A stretch of DNA of 64,000 nt from Bacteroidota bacterium (GTDB lineage: Bacteria > Bacteroidota > Bacteroidia > AKYH767-A > 2013-40CM-41-45): contig JAPLDA010000023.1 in assembly GCA_026391945.1 (NCBI GenBank), positions 1 through 64,000 of the forward strand, given 5' to 3'. Positions within the stretch are counted from its first letter, which is position 1, and each line of letters opens with the position of its first letter. Below the pieces are notes generated by a model. That model ran no database searches. It saw nothing but the letters and a program-made list of their open reading frames with translations, and was not told the origin of the DNA. Position numbers and translations under genes: made by a program. Positions 37,127 to 45,266 of this stretch are shown here, piece by piece.

Positions 37127-37441
37127 ATGTTTTTTGTTTATATTTTGAATTCCGATAAGTTGAACCGATTTTATATTGGATCAACCAAAAACCTCAAAGA
37201 GAGATTGGCTAAACACAGAACCCATTTTTACGGGAACCTGAATTTCACTTCAAAAGCGAACGATTGGACATTATACTTCCATATTGAATGTTTAACTGAA
37301 AAGCAGGCAAGAAAAATCGAAGTACACATCAAAAGAATGAAGAGCAAAACGTATATTGAAAATTTAAAAAAGTACCCCGAATTAGTTCATAAGGTTAAAG
37401 ACAAATACAGCGAATCGCCTGTTGGTGTTTACAATAAATGA
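37127..37441 (+). CDS. Small GIY-YIG endonuclease domain protein
   Basis: 104 residues, the whole of a single-domain GIY-YIG (URI/UvrC-type) protein: FVYILNSDKLNRFYIGST carries the two GIY-YIG tyrosine strands, followed by LKERLAKHR (catalytic Arg) and a helix with Glu (TEKQARKIEVHIKRMKS). Full length for the stand-alone family. Known: members range from homing-type nucleases to proteins of unknown role; they are very common in Bacteroidota. It sits precisely between two copies of a tRNA leader, just after the broken tRNA, which suggests a link between the nuclease and the duplication. Confidence 0.9.
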   Translation: MFFVYILNSDKLNRFYIGSTKNLKERLAKHRTHFYGNLNFTSKANDWTLYFHIECLTEKQARKIEVHIKRMKSKTYIENLKKYPELVHKVKDKYSESPVGVYNK

Positions 37442-37487
37442 ACCCCTCGGCTATTTTTTACAGGCCAAAAAATAATTACTGAAAATA

Positions 37488-37517
37488 TTGTTGCTTTCAG
37501 CAATATCATTAATTTTG
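37488..37517 (+). promoter_or_regulatory. Promoter of tRNA-Asn
   Basis: TTG at 37488-37490, 19 bases, then TAATTTTG at 37510-37517: an exact match to the Bacteroidota -7 consensus and spacing. Implies a leader of about 97 bases before the mature tRNA, containing the CTCCGCA/TGCGGAG hairpin at about 37589-37614. Confidence 0.65.
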
Positions 37518-37631
37518 TCGCCCCTTAAACTCTGTTTCTGCATGCTTTAGTCCGCCCCTGGCGGATAGCTTCAGCGAAAAGGGTGGATCTCCGCACTGGT
37601 AAGCCAATGCGGAGGAACATTCCTCCTTAGC
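37504..37631 (+). repeat. tRNA-Asn leader repeat, copy B
   Basis: Second copy of the 128-base repeat described at 36928-37055. This copy leads into the intact tRNA. Confidence 0.9.
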
Positions 37632-37694
37632 TCAGCTGGTTAGAGCATCTGACTGTTAATCAGAGGGTCCCTGGTTCGAGTCCAGGAGGGGGAG
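37621..37694 (+). tRNA. tRNA-Asn (anticodon GTT)
   Basis: Acceptor stem TCCTCCT/AGGGGGA (37621-37627 with 37687-37693), D-arm GCTC..GAGC, anticodon stem-loop CTGA-CTGTTAA-TCAG with anticodon GTT, T-arm CCTGG-TTCGAGT-CCAGG. Discriminator G at 37694, CCA not encoded. The gene is intact; its last 13 bases start the 73-base attachment repeat, so integration of the element restored the tRNA 3' end. Confidence 0.96.
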
Positions 37695-37754
37695 CGTAAA
37701 AAGACGTTGAATGACGTCGGGTGAGGTCTCAGAAATTCTGAGACCTCATTTTTT
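37682..37754 (+). repeat. attL: 73-bp direct repeat (tRNA tail plus terminator)
   Basis: Identical to 59137-59209. It covers the tRNA-Asn 3' end from the T-arm, a dyad GACGT-TGAATG-ACGTC (37703-37718) and the terminator hairpin. The dyad with a 6-base centre has the form of a tyrosine-recombinase core site, so TGAATG is the likely crossover region. Confidence 0.93.
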
Positions 37755-37756
37755 TT
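37722..37756 (+). terminator. Rho-independent terminator of tRNA-Asn
   Basis: TGAGGTCTCAGAA and TTCTGAGACCTCA form 13-base arms around one central base, followed by eight T. A second copy (without the tRNA) lies in attR at 59177-59209. Confidence 0.9.
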
Positions 37757-37815
37757 GTTGAATTGTTTGTTTTCAAGGTCTGGCATTCAGCGTAAACATC
37801 GTTCGACACCAAGAA

Positions 37816-37837
37816 AATTTCCCCCATAGTTTCCCCT
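37816..37837 (+). repeat. Left arm-type repeat of the element
   Basis: AATTTCCCCC followed four bases later by TTTCCCCT; 19 of 22 bases equal the right-end copy at 59065-59086 in the same orientation. It sits about 60 bases inside attL, the right copy about 50 bases inside attR: candidate arm sites for the integrase. From 37757 to 38032 nothing else is seen. Confidence 0.55.
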
Positions 37838-38032
37838 AAAATTCTTCTCTCCTTTTCCTTCGATAAAAGAAGTCTTCATAAAATTTTATTGTATTGGTTC
37901 ATACCCGATTAGCCGTCCATTTTAAAGATTCTTGTAAAGGTTCACCAAATCTAATTTTCAGGGAAGTTATTGTAACCAAACGATAGGTTAGAAATACTGA
38001 AAATAAGTATTGGCTCTTTCTTGAAAAAGCAA

Positions 38033-38197
38033 ATGGCAAAAATATATTACCGACATAAAACTGGCAGATCAATTCTCAATGAATGGCTGAGTAAATTCAA
38101 TATGAAATTATTCTCCTTGATTGATAACGGTTTACGAAAATCTCCTGTAGACATTTTCGAGCTAGGGTTATATATAGAGTGTAAAGTAATTTATTAA
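38033..38197 (+). CDS. Small open reading frame, 54 residues, unknown
   Basis: ATG at 38033, stop TAA at 38195-38197. The product is basic at the start (MAKIYYRHKTGRSILNEWLS) and has no recognisable domain. It ends ten bases before the next gene, on the same strand, which is the only support for it being real. Confidence 0.3.
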   Translation: MAKIYYRHKTGRSILNEWLSKFNMKLFSLIDNGLRKSPVDIFELGLYIECKVIY

Positions 38198-38207
38198 TTA
38201 AAAAAAA

Positions 38208-38888
38208 ATGAGAAAAGCAACAGTTACCATGTTCATCGGGAAGCCCGATGAGTGGAAATCATCCAAATTCAAAAAAGTAAAAACAGGTCTAAACTTCAAA
38301 CGAAAACAAGGATTCGCAGTAGGCAGAATACCGAATCCCGAAAACGACTCGACAATCGAAGTGATTGATGTCTTTGACAGTAGATTTTTGTACGTGTATG
38401 CAAACATTTCCGAATGGTTCTTTTCTGATCGAGCAACAATGCCCGTAACAGCAAGGCACATGAGGATCTTTTTAATGAAATTAATGGATGGGATTGGGGA
38501 TGATGACAGCAGCATTTTGTTGGGTAGCAACTCTTGGATTGCAGATTATCATATGGGGGAAATGCTTTTCGGGAGTATATTTTCTAGTCCCATTTATGTT
38601 GGTATAAAGATACAAAACGACTACCATAAATTAATTGATAAAGCAATGCAGTCGTTCATCAACGGAAATATGCACTCATCCAGGGGTGGGGCTCATGGAA
38701 TTGTCTTTCATTTTGACAATGACGCCTTTCATATAATGAATGAGAATGCTGAAGAGGGGTTGGAGGATTTTGCAATGTTAGAACCCTACCAACTCGAAAG
38801 AAATATCTTCCATTTTAATGAACTCCTTCAGAAGTTGATAATACCGTTTGAATTAAAGGAAGCTATCGAGAAAATAGGGTTGAGATAG
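38208..38888 (+). CDS. Hypothetical protein of the element, 226 residues
   Basis: Not recognised. The product has no signal peptide or membrane helix; it mixes strand-rich N-terminal sequence (MRKATVTMFIGKPDEWKSSK) with a helical C-terminus (ELLQKLIIPFELKEAIEKIG). A central GGAHGIVFHFDNDAFHI segment is the most distinctive. Codon use is A+T-rich like the rest of the element. It is the first well-sized gene after attL and lies on the same strand as the integrase. No function is proposed. Confidence 0.65.
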   Translation: MRKATVTMFIGKPDEWKSSKFKKVKTGLNFKRKQGFAVGRIPNPENDSTIEVIDVFDSRFLYVYANISEWFFSDRATMPVTARHMRIFLMKLMDGIGDDDSSILLGSNSWIADYHMGEMLFGSIFSSPIYVGIKIQNDYHKLIDKAMQSFINGNMHSSRGGAHGIVFHFDNDAFHIMNENAEEGLEDFAMLEPYQLERNIFHFNELLQKLIIPFELKEAIEKIGLR

Positions 38889-39237
38889 CAGCCATTTGAA
38901 TTATTTGCCCAGAGAGATTGCCTTTACCCTTGTCGTTTTAAAAAATGGGGTTCCGGTCATTTAACGGGAGATCATAGTTTAAATGGCGGATTAAAGGCGT
39001 CTCTCAAGCAAATAGTTTGTCGCAAATATTTCAACGAAAATTCTACGTGAAATATTTTTTTGAAAAATATTTCGTACTCACGAAAGAGGCACCAGAGACA
39101 ACACAGAACAAATACAAAAAGACACAATGACCCGTGAAGACAAAGAGAGCAGCCATTCAACATTGCCGCGTTTTGATTTCGGATTTTCGGAATACAAAAA
39201 AGCGGTGGATGTTTTCGCATTCTAAAACAGAAATGCT
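38889..39237 (+). promoter_or_regulatory. Intergenic region before the integrase with a strong dyad
   Basis: The 349 bases hold a perfect 11-base inverted repeat, GAAATATTTTT (39049-39059) and AAAAATATTTC (39063-39073), with a 3-base centre, preceded by another AAATATTTC word at 39024-39032. Likely operator or regulatory site for the integrase; the hairpin could also act as a weak terminator. A 32-residue frame (39127-39225) lies at its end. Confidence 0.45.
39127..39225 (+). CDS. Possible leader peptide upstream of integrase, 32 residues
   Basis: ATG at 39127, TAA at 39223-39225, 12 bases before the integrase ATG. The product (MTREDKESSHSTLPRFDFGF...) is soluble and unrecognised. Could be a small excision factor or simply a chance frame; position is the only support. 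Confidence 0.25.
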   Translation: MTREDKESSHSTLPRFDFGFSEYKKAVDVFAF

Positions 39238-40446
39238 ATGAGCTACTCTATTAAACCATTCATTCGTACAGACAAAGCCGTCAAGAAAAACGGGAGGTAT
39301 CCGATATACTTTATGATACGGCTTGACAAAACATTAATCAAAATCCCAAGCGGCAAAGAGGTCGCAGAAAGGCATTGGGATAAAAAAACCTGCAAGGTTC
39401 GCGGGGGAGGAGCGTGTCAATTACTCAACACTTTCCTTGAAAAGAAGTTGTCAGGATTCAATGAATTCATTTTAACACAGGAAAATCTGGAAAAGGAAAT
39501 TAACAAGGGTAACATCAAAGATTTCTTTCGGAAGAGAAAGCCGAAACAAACCTTCTACCAATTCTGGGATGATCAGGTGAGTCTCTGGCAGAAAATCAAA
39601 AGAGAGTCAACCCTGATGGGATATAAATATACACTACAAATTTTGAAGCTGTTTTCCCCTAACCTGAATTATAATGACATCAACCTTGATTTCATCGAAC
39701 GGTTTGATAATTACTTAAGAACAGAAAGAAACAATTCTGATGGCGGGGTGTTTGGACGTCATAAATGCTTAAAGGCAATGATCAAAATAGCAATCAGAAA
39801 AGGAGTGATGACGAAGAACCCCTACGTTGATTTCAAGGTTCGCGGAGCGGAAGGGAAACGAATGTTTCTCCGTTTAGAGGAGGTGAAGAAACTAATGGGG
39901 CTTTACTTTTCCGAAGATGAAATCAAGCTACAATGTGTCAGCGAAATGTTTCTGTTTGCCTGCTTTACAGGTTTACGGTTTTCTGACATCATTCAGCTCA
40001 GGTGGTCAAATATTGATTTGCTGAGAAGAACTCTTGAGATTGATATGATGAAAACGAATAAGCCCATTCAGTTGCCTTTGATTGAACCGGCAATGAAAAT
40101 TCTAAATCAGAGGAAATCGCAATCGGGTGAAGCATCAGAGGAGGTGTTTAAAACTATCTGTAATCAATATGTTAACCGGAGGTTGAAAGACCTGATGAAG
40201 AAAGCAGAAATCCAAAAGCAAATCACTTTTCATTGTGCCAGACACACCTTTGCCTGCAACCACATTGAATCTCAAACACACATGCTGGTTCTGAAAGATT
40301 TGCTTGGTCACTCAAATGTTGCTCAAACAGAAATTTACGCCAAGACATTAAACGTACAGATGATCAATGCGATGAAGGCATTAGAAAACCAATATTCAAA
40401 CAAACTAAATACACCTCCACACAAACTAAGGGTTGTAAATGAATAA
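39238..40446 (+). CDS. int: Tyrosine recombinase (integrase) of the element
   Basis: 402 residues with the Bacteroidota integrase plan: N-terminal arm-binding domain (about 1-100, SYSIKPFIRTDKAVKKNGRYP), SAM-like core-binding domain (about 105-200) and catalytic domain (about 210-385). Catalytic residues seen: Arg247 in TGLRFSDI, His332 and Arg335 in FHCARHTF, His358 in LLGHSNV, and nucleophile Tyr367 in TEIYAKT. All five are present, so the enzyme should be active. Its location next to the tRNA-Asn attL site matches site-specific integration into the tRNA 3' end. Confidence 0.95.
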   Translation: MSYSIKPFIRTDKAVKKNGRYPIYFMIRLDKTLIKIPSGKEVAERHWDKKTCKVRGGGACQLLNTFLEKKLSGFNEFILTQENLEKEINKGNIKDFFRKRKPKQTFYQFWDDQVSLWQKIKRESTLMGYKYTLQILKLFSPNLNYNDINLDFIERFDNYLRTERNNSDGGVFGRHKCLKAMIKIAIRKGVMTKNPYVDFKVRGAEGKRMFLRLEEVKKLMGLYFSEDEIKLQCVSEMFLFACFTGLRFSDIIQLRWSNIDLLRRTLEIDMMKTNKPIQLPLIEPAMKILNQRKSQSGEASEEVFKTICNQYVNRRLKDLMKKAEIQKQITFHCARHTFACNHIESQTHMLVLKDLLGHSNVAQTEIYAKTLNVQMINAMKALENQYSNKLNTPPHKLRVVNE

Positions 40447-40486
40447 AAGGAAATAATCAGGTTCAGGAATAATAGGAAATCACCCC

Positions 40487-41053
40487 ATGACAAACACACG
40501 CTTTATTACCAAATGGAATGCGCTTCAACTGATCGAAGATCGGTTGACGTTATTAAAAAAGGCCATTCTGACATTGTATGTAAACAAAGAGTTGGTTTTG
40601 TTCCTTGATAAATTCATCAGGTCTATATCAGATCAAAATGAAAAGAGGTTGATTCTTCTGTATATAAAAAAAACGATCAATCAGTTCCCAAGGAGGCTTC
40701 CGCAAGACTACGTCATGGCATTTGAAGAAGAGTTGTTACTGAACTCGGAAAAATTCCTGGAGGAACAAAGCGAATACGATCCGAGCAATTGGGTTGACAT
40801 GGAGCTTGATTTCATTTTCCAAAAAACACACCTCAACCTTAACGAAGTTGCTTTGAAGCAAATCCACTCCAGTGAGAAGACTCTCGAGAAAGAATTGCTC
40901 ACCATGAATGAAGTGTTGGCTTTGCTTAAGATCAGCAAGGCAACATTGGACAGAAGAAGATCGGAAGGAATGCCGTGTACTAAAAAGGGGAAGAAAATCT
41001 ATTTTAAGAAAACGGAAATTTCGAATTGGTTAAACAAGAAAGACGGTCAATGA
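40487..41053 (+). CDS. Helix-turn-helix (excisionase/MerR-like) protein
   Basis: 188 residues: about 130 helical, unrecognised residues, then a C-terminal DNA-binding domain (LTMNEVLALLKISKATLDRRRSEGMPCTKKG, IYFKKTEISNWLNKK) of the HTH_17 type used by excisionases and mobile-element regulators. It follows the integrase by 40 bases and precedes the winged-helix gene by one base, so the three are probably co-transcribed. A role in excision directionality or in replication control of the element is inferred. Confidence 0.82.
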   Translation: MTNTRFITKWNALQLIEDRLTLLKKAILTLYVNKELVLFLDKFIRSISDQNEKRLILLYIKKTINQFPRRLPQDYVMAFEEELLLNSEKFLEEQSEYDPSNWVDMELDFIFQKTHLNLNEVALKQIHSSEKTLEKELLTMNEVLALLKISKATLDRRRSEGMPCTKKGKKIYFKKTEISNWLNKKDGQ

Positions 41054-41054
41054 A

Positions 41055-42239
41055 ATGGTAGCTGAAGACAAAACAAATTTATTCTTCAAACTTTGGTATA
41101 AAATTCTCCCTGATGAGAAGCTTACTGATCTCTCTAAATTATTGCTGCATGAAATTTTATATTTCATCATCTTCGGAAGCAATCAAGATTACTGCTTCGC
41201 CACCAACGACCACCTTGCTAATAGATTAAATAAGCACAGCAAAACAATAAGCAAAGGGATAACCAAACTAGTCAACACTGGATATCTGAGGCGGGAGTTA
41301 GACCGGGAGGGTGTAATGGTATCGGGGAGAAGGTTAATCCCTGTTTGGGAAAAACTGGGTATTAGCGAAAACGCTAATAATAATATAAATAATACTTTAT
41401 TAGATAATAATATTACTATGGATAAAGAAGATAAGATAAATAATAAATTTATTAATATTATACTTAACGAAAACGCTAACCCATCCAGCGATACATACTA
41501 CGAGGAGTTATTCGGAATTGGTGATCAAGGCATGAACTTCTATTTCTATAACATGGCAGTCGAATTAAAATCCGAATTCCCGGAATTTCACAGGTTAAAA
41601 ATAGCAAACATTCTACATAATGCCTTCGATTATCGTCAGAGTAGCAAAACGAAAGGATATAAACTACTTATAAAAAAAATGGGTACGAAATTCCTTCATA
41701 TATTAGTTAAACATTGCAGCAAAAATTTAAAAAGTGAGCCCCATGAAGTACCTAAATTCCCCTCCAGCGGTAATCAATATTATGATACCATGAAGATCGC
41801 TTCAATACTGAAGAAAAACTTCCTTCATCTTTACACGGAGCCTTCGATTGGATTCAAAAAATCAAGTTCTAATTGGGGTAGTCTCAGTACTGAATTGGAA
41901 ATTATTAACACCGCAGATTACTATCAAATTTCTGTAAATCGAGAATGTCGTGTCATGGCTGTTATACACAGAATTGAGGAAAGAAAGGACAAGAGTGGGA
42001 AGGGGTATTTTGCCAATATTTATTTTAGCTCAGAACGTAAACCGCCTTCATCATATCTCGGTTATTACATTGCTGTTATTGATGCAGATTCTTATATGAA
42101 AATAAGGTTGTTTTTGAAAACATTAATTGGAAAGGAGGTGGTTATGCAGGGACAAAAAGCATGGAGCGGATACCATAAAAAAGAGATATTGAAAAGCTTG
42201 GCAAACAAACCATTCCTAATGAGCCCAACCATCAGATGA
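41055..42239 (+). CDS. Winged-helix, replication-initiator-like protein of the element
   Basis: 394 residues. The N-terminal ~100 residues form a helix-turn-helix of the HTH_36 kind (LLLHEILYFIIFGSNQDYCFATNDHLANRLNKHSKTISKGITKLVNTGYL). An Asn-rich linker (about 108-140) is encoded by extremely A+T-rich DNA bounded by two similar hairpins. The C-terminal half (about 150-394) is unrecognised but ends in a strand-rich domain (YQISVNRECRVMAVIHRIEERKD). By layout and neighbours it could be a replication initiator or plasmid-type DNA-binding protein; this is inference. A stem CAGACGCAA/TTGCGTTTCTG just behind the stop may be a terminator. Confidence 0.7.
   Translation: MVAEDKTNLFFKLWYKILPDEKLTDLSKLLLHEILYFIIFGSNQDYCFATNDHLANRLNKHSKTISKGITKLVNTGYLRRELDREGVMVSGRRLIPVWEKLGISENANNNINNTLLDNNITMDKEDKINNKFINIILNENANPSSDTYYEELFGIGDQGMNFYFYNMAVELKSEFPEFHRLKIANILHNAFDYRQSSKTKGYKLLIKKMGTKFLHILVKHCSKNLKSEPHEVPKFPSSGNQYYDTMKIASILKKNFLHLYTEPSIGFKKSSSNWGSLSTELEIINTADYYQISVNRECRVMAVIHRIEERKDKSGKGYFANIYFSSERKPPSSYLGYYIAVIDADSYMKIRLFLKTLIGKEVVMQGQKAWSGYHKKEILKSLANKPFLMSPTIR
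41361..41479 (+). repeat. Two hairpin repeats flanking an A+T-rich tract (possible origin-like region)
   Basis: ATTAGCG-AAAA-CGCTAAT (41361-41378) is a perfect dyad. TTAACG-AAAA-CGCTAA (41464-41479) is nearly the same with one mismatched pair. The 85 bases between them are close to 90 percent A+T. All of this lies in frame inside the winged-helix gene and codes an Asn-rich linker. Confidence 0.5.
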
Positions 42240-42514
42240 AAAACAGACGCAAAAATCTTGCGTTTCTGTCTGGCAAATCATTCGGTTGATTTAGGACTGT
42301 TTTCACTTCAATCATCTGCGAGGAAGCAAAAAGTCTACTTAGAAAAAGTTGAGGGCTTTATTGAACGTTCCGAATATTTCCATACTTTGGGTAATCTTTT
42401 GGGAATTTTATGTTAAAGCGAGTTCCGTTAATTGAATGTCAGCAGCAATGCTGACGCTTCGATTGAACGACAATGCAGATTTTTAATTGACAACAATAAA
42501 TAAACAAAATAATT

Positions 42515-43384
42515 ATGGCTTTTGACGCAAAAGTTTTCAGAGTTCTAGTTGCTTCTCCAGTTGATGTTGGCGAGGAGAGAAATGTAATTCCAGAAATCGT
42601 AAATGAATGGAATGCGGTTAATGCATTTGGCGCTAAGGTCATTATTATGCCTGTTAAATGGGAAACTCATTCTGCACCATTATTAGGGGGACGACCTCAA
42701 GAAATTATTAATGAACAGTTAGTAAAAGATTGTGATTTGCTTGTTGGAGTATTTTGGACAAGAATCGGAACGAACACAGGCATTTCAGTAAGCGGGACAG
42801 CAGAAGAGATTGAACAATTTGTTGAATTGAAAAAACCAGTAATGTTATATTTTTCCCAATCGCCAATTGACCCAGATAGAATTGAAATAGACCAATTCAC
42901 TATTCTTAAAAACTTCAAAGAGAAAATGCGGCTGAAAGGTTTAACAGAAACTTATGCCAATATTCATGACTTCAGACAAAAATTTACACGGCAATTTAGT
43001 ATTAACATTGGAAATATTTTATCACCGCCTTCTCCTATTACTAAAGCTGAATCTCCAAAAACAACAACCACAAAGGTTGGCAAGAAATCTCATTTAACTG
43101 CAAAACCAATTGTCATTAATCCAATTGGGACAGCACACGAAAAATTAACCCCTGAAAAAGTTGACGAGTATTTGATAAAGACCGTTCAAGCAGTTTCAAA
43201 TCACGATGGCTGGGCAGGCATTGCAGCCGTTGGCCATTATTTACAAACATTCACTCCAGTTAACTATCACGATTTTGGTTTTCCAAAACTTAAAGGATTT
43301 CTAAAGTCAAGAAAATTATTTGAGTTTAAAGATGTAAAAGAACACCCGATGCTAAAAGCTCTACCAACAGTAACTAAGAGCTAA
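42515..43384 (+). CDS. DUF4062 - LOTUS/OST-HTH domain fusion protein
   Basis: 289 residues. N-terminal DUF4062-type domain (about 6-115): VFRVLVASPVDVGEERNVIP, then KDCDLLVGVFWTRIG and a GTAEEIEQFVELKKPVMLYF segment, the alpha/beta pattern seen at the N-terminus of many STAND and TIR-like defence proteins. A flexible Thr/Lys-rich linker (about 165-200) leads to a C-terminal LOTUS/OST-HTH-like domain (about 215-285: NHDGWAGIAAVGHYLQ, DFGFPKLKGFLKSRKLFEF). Known: LOTUS domains bind RNA or act in RNA-regulating proteins. The function is unknown; in this island a nucleic-acid-sensing defence role is inferred. Domain identification is by eye, without a profile search. Confidence 0.72.
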   Translation: MAFDAKVFRVLVASPVDVGEERNVIPEIVNEWNAVNAFGAKVIIMPVKWETHSAPLLGGRPQEIINEQLVKDCDLLVGVFWTRIGTNTGISVSGTAEEIEQFVELKKPVMLYFSQSPIDPDRIEIDQFTILKNFKEKMRLKGLTETYANIHDFRQKFTRQFSINIGNILSPPSPITKAESPKTTTTKVGKKSHLTAKPIVINPIGTAHEKLTPEKVDEYLIKTVQAVSNHDGWAGIAAVGHYLQTFTPVNYHDFGFPKLKGFLKSRKLFEFKDVKEHPMLKALPTVTKS

Positions 43385-43427
43385 AAAATTATACATCCAT
43401 AAATTATTTAATTTTTATTCGAAGAAT

Positions 43428-44225
43428 ATGAAACAAGTAAAACCAATTATTGCAGTTCTTTCTATAACACTTTTAGTGTTTTTTCTTAATAACTGCTCAA
43501 TCAAATCTAAGCGAAAAGGTAAAAATGCTTGGAGCATTCAAAGATTAAAAGGGAATGTGCAATCCTTCCAAAGTGTAAAGTATGATGGTCAAGAAAAATT
43601 TGGCGAACCCATCAAAGCGAGCGCAACTGATTTTGAAAAAATAACCTTTAACAAAGAAGGTAATATGCTCGAAAGTGAGGAATATACAAATGACAAAAGC
43701 ACTTACTATAAGAAGGTGATGAAATATGATTCAATCGGACAAAATATCGAAACAAATTTGTATAAATTAGACGGCAGTTTAGCGAGAAAATTTCTTTACG
43801 ACCATGATAGTAACGGTAATACTATTGAGCAAAATATTTTTGAACCGAATGGAACGCTTTCCGATAAATACAAATTTATTTATGATGAAAACGGAAACGA
43901 ACTTGAATCAACTTTTTATCACTCAGACGGAACGCTCAAATCGAAACTCATCACAAAATATGATGGTCAAGGTAATGCAATAGAAATGTCCTCTTACTCC
44001 TCTAACAGAACGCTTGATAATAGAATAATATCAACCTATGATGAAAAGGGCAATCCAATTGCAGAAGATTCATATAATGAAAATGGAGAAGTAATCATGA
44101 AAGTAAATTATAAATATGAATTTGATGGTAAAGGTAATTGGACAAAGCGAATAGAAACAGCGTCTATTAAACCGTTTGACTCAAATATAATATGGATTGA
44201 AGAGAGGGATATAAAATATTATTAA
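43428..44225 (+). CDS. Lipoprotein with YD-like repeats
   Basis: 265 residues. Lipobox-like signal: hydrophobic IIAVLSITLLVFFLNNC with Cys24 as probable lipidation site. The mature part has five to six repeats of about 26 residues around the pattern YDxxGNxIExxxYxxDGTL (for example KYDGQGNAIEMSSYSSNRT), like RHS/YD or YwqK-type antitoxin-like repeats. The repeats suggest a beta-rich surface structure. It follows the DUF4062 gene by 43 bases; functional link unproven. Confidence 0.78.
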   Translation: MKQVKPIIAVLSITLLVFFLNNCSIKSKRKGKNAWSIQRLKGNVQSFQSVKYDGQEKFGEPIKASATDFEKITFNKEGNMLESEEYTNDKSTYYKKVMKYDSIGQNIETNLYKLDGSLARKFLYDHDSNGNTIEQNIFEPNGTLSDKYKFIYDENGNELESTFYHSDGTLKSKLITKYDGQGNAIEMSSYSSNRTLDNRIISTYDEKGNPIAEDSYNENGEVIMKVNYKYEFDGKGNWTKRIETASIKPFDSNIIWIEERDIKYY

Positions 44226-44402
44226 TCTATTTTCATTAATAACAATTGCCGACGACATCAAATTAAAAAGAAGCACGTGCCGCTAACAAGAAATGTGGTT
44301 AAGCGAATTGGCCTTTAACATAAAATGTATCGTAACTTGCGTGCATTTAAACCTTCAAAAATTATTTTTTAATTTCTACATCCTTATTAACTATTTAAGA
44401 CT

Positions 44403-45266
44403 ATGGGCTCCTTCAAATACAAATTCTACGATTTATTTAACCCAACATTGACAGCGTTTCATTCACTAGGAGGTTCTGCCTCAGTTTCCGAAATAGAAGA
44501 TTTTGTAATTGAAAACATGAACCTTTCAGATGATGAGGTCAATGATATTCATAGGGGAACAACCACCAAACTAAGTTATCGTCTAAGGTGGGCAAGGAAT
44601 TATTTGAAGAATTATGGGCTCTTGGAAAATAGCAGCCGAGGCATTTGGGCTTTGACTAGCATTGGATTAAAAACGGTTGAAGTAAACCCAAATGTGGTCA
44701 CAAAGTTTGTTCGGGACAAAAACAAGAAAAAAAGAGATATCAAACCGCTTGAAATAGAAAAAGATAATAATGAAAACGACTTAGAGTTGGATTCATACGA
44801 CTCCGATTCTTGGAAGGAGGAGGCATTAGATATAATAAAAAAAATTACTGCTTCCGGCTTTGAAAGGTTGTGTCAACGGTTGTTAAGGGAATTAGGATTT
44901 AAAAATGTAGAGGTTACTGGTAAACCAAATGACGGAGGGATTGACGGCAAGGGCATTCTTCGTCTCGGGGGAATTTTATCGTTTCATGTAGTGTTTCAAG
45001 CGAAAAGATATAAAGACACCGTTGGATCAGAGATCATTAGAAATTTTAGAGGTTCCCTAAGTGCTAAAATTGATAAAGGTTTAATTATTAGTACAGGACG
45101 TTTTACATTAGAAGCTAAAAAAGAAGCTCAACGAGACGGTGCAATACCAATTGATTTAATTGATGGTGATGAATTGGTTGAAAAACTAAAGGAGTTAAAA
45201 TTGGGTTTAAGTATAGAATTGATTGAAAAAATATTCGTCGATCCTAAATGGTTTCAAGAAATCTAA
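44403..45266 (+). CDS. mrr: Mrr-type restriction endonuclease
   Basis: 287 residues, full length for Mrr. N-terminal winged-helix Mrr_N domain (about 8-95: DLFNPTLTAFHSLGGSASVSE) and C-terminal catalytic Mrr_cat domain (about 140-270). The PD-(D/E)XK-like active site is seen as SGFERLCQRLLRELGF (Glu154), Asp181 in DGGIDGKG and Gln199-Ala-Lys201 in VVFQAKRY, the QxK variant typical of Mrr. Known: type IV enzymes cut foreign modified DNA. It stands alone with 180 bases before and a 520-base non-coding region after it. Confidence 0.93.
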   Translation: MGSFKYKFYDLFNPTLTAFHSLGGSASVSEIEDFVIENMNLSDDEVNDIHRGTTTKLSYRLRWARNYLKNYGLLENSSRGIWALTSIGLKTVEVNPNVVTKFVRDKNKKKRDIKPLEIEKDNNENDLELDSYDSDSWKEEALDIIKKITASGFERLCQRLLRELGFKNVEVTGKPNDGGIDGKGILRLGGILSFHVVFQAKRYKDTVGSEIIRNFRGSLSAKIDKGLIISTGRFTLEAKKEAQRDGAIPIDLIDGDELVEKLKELKLGLSIELIEKIFVDPKWFQEI

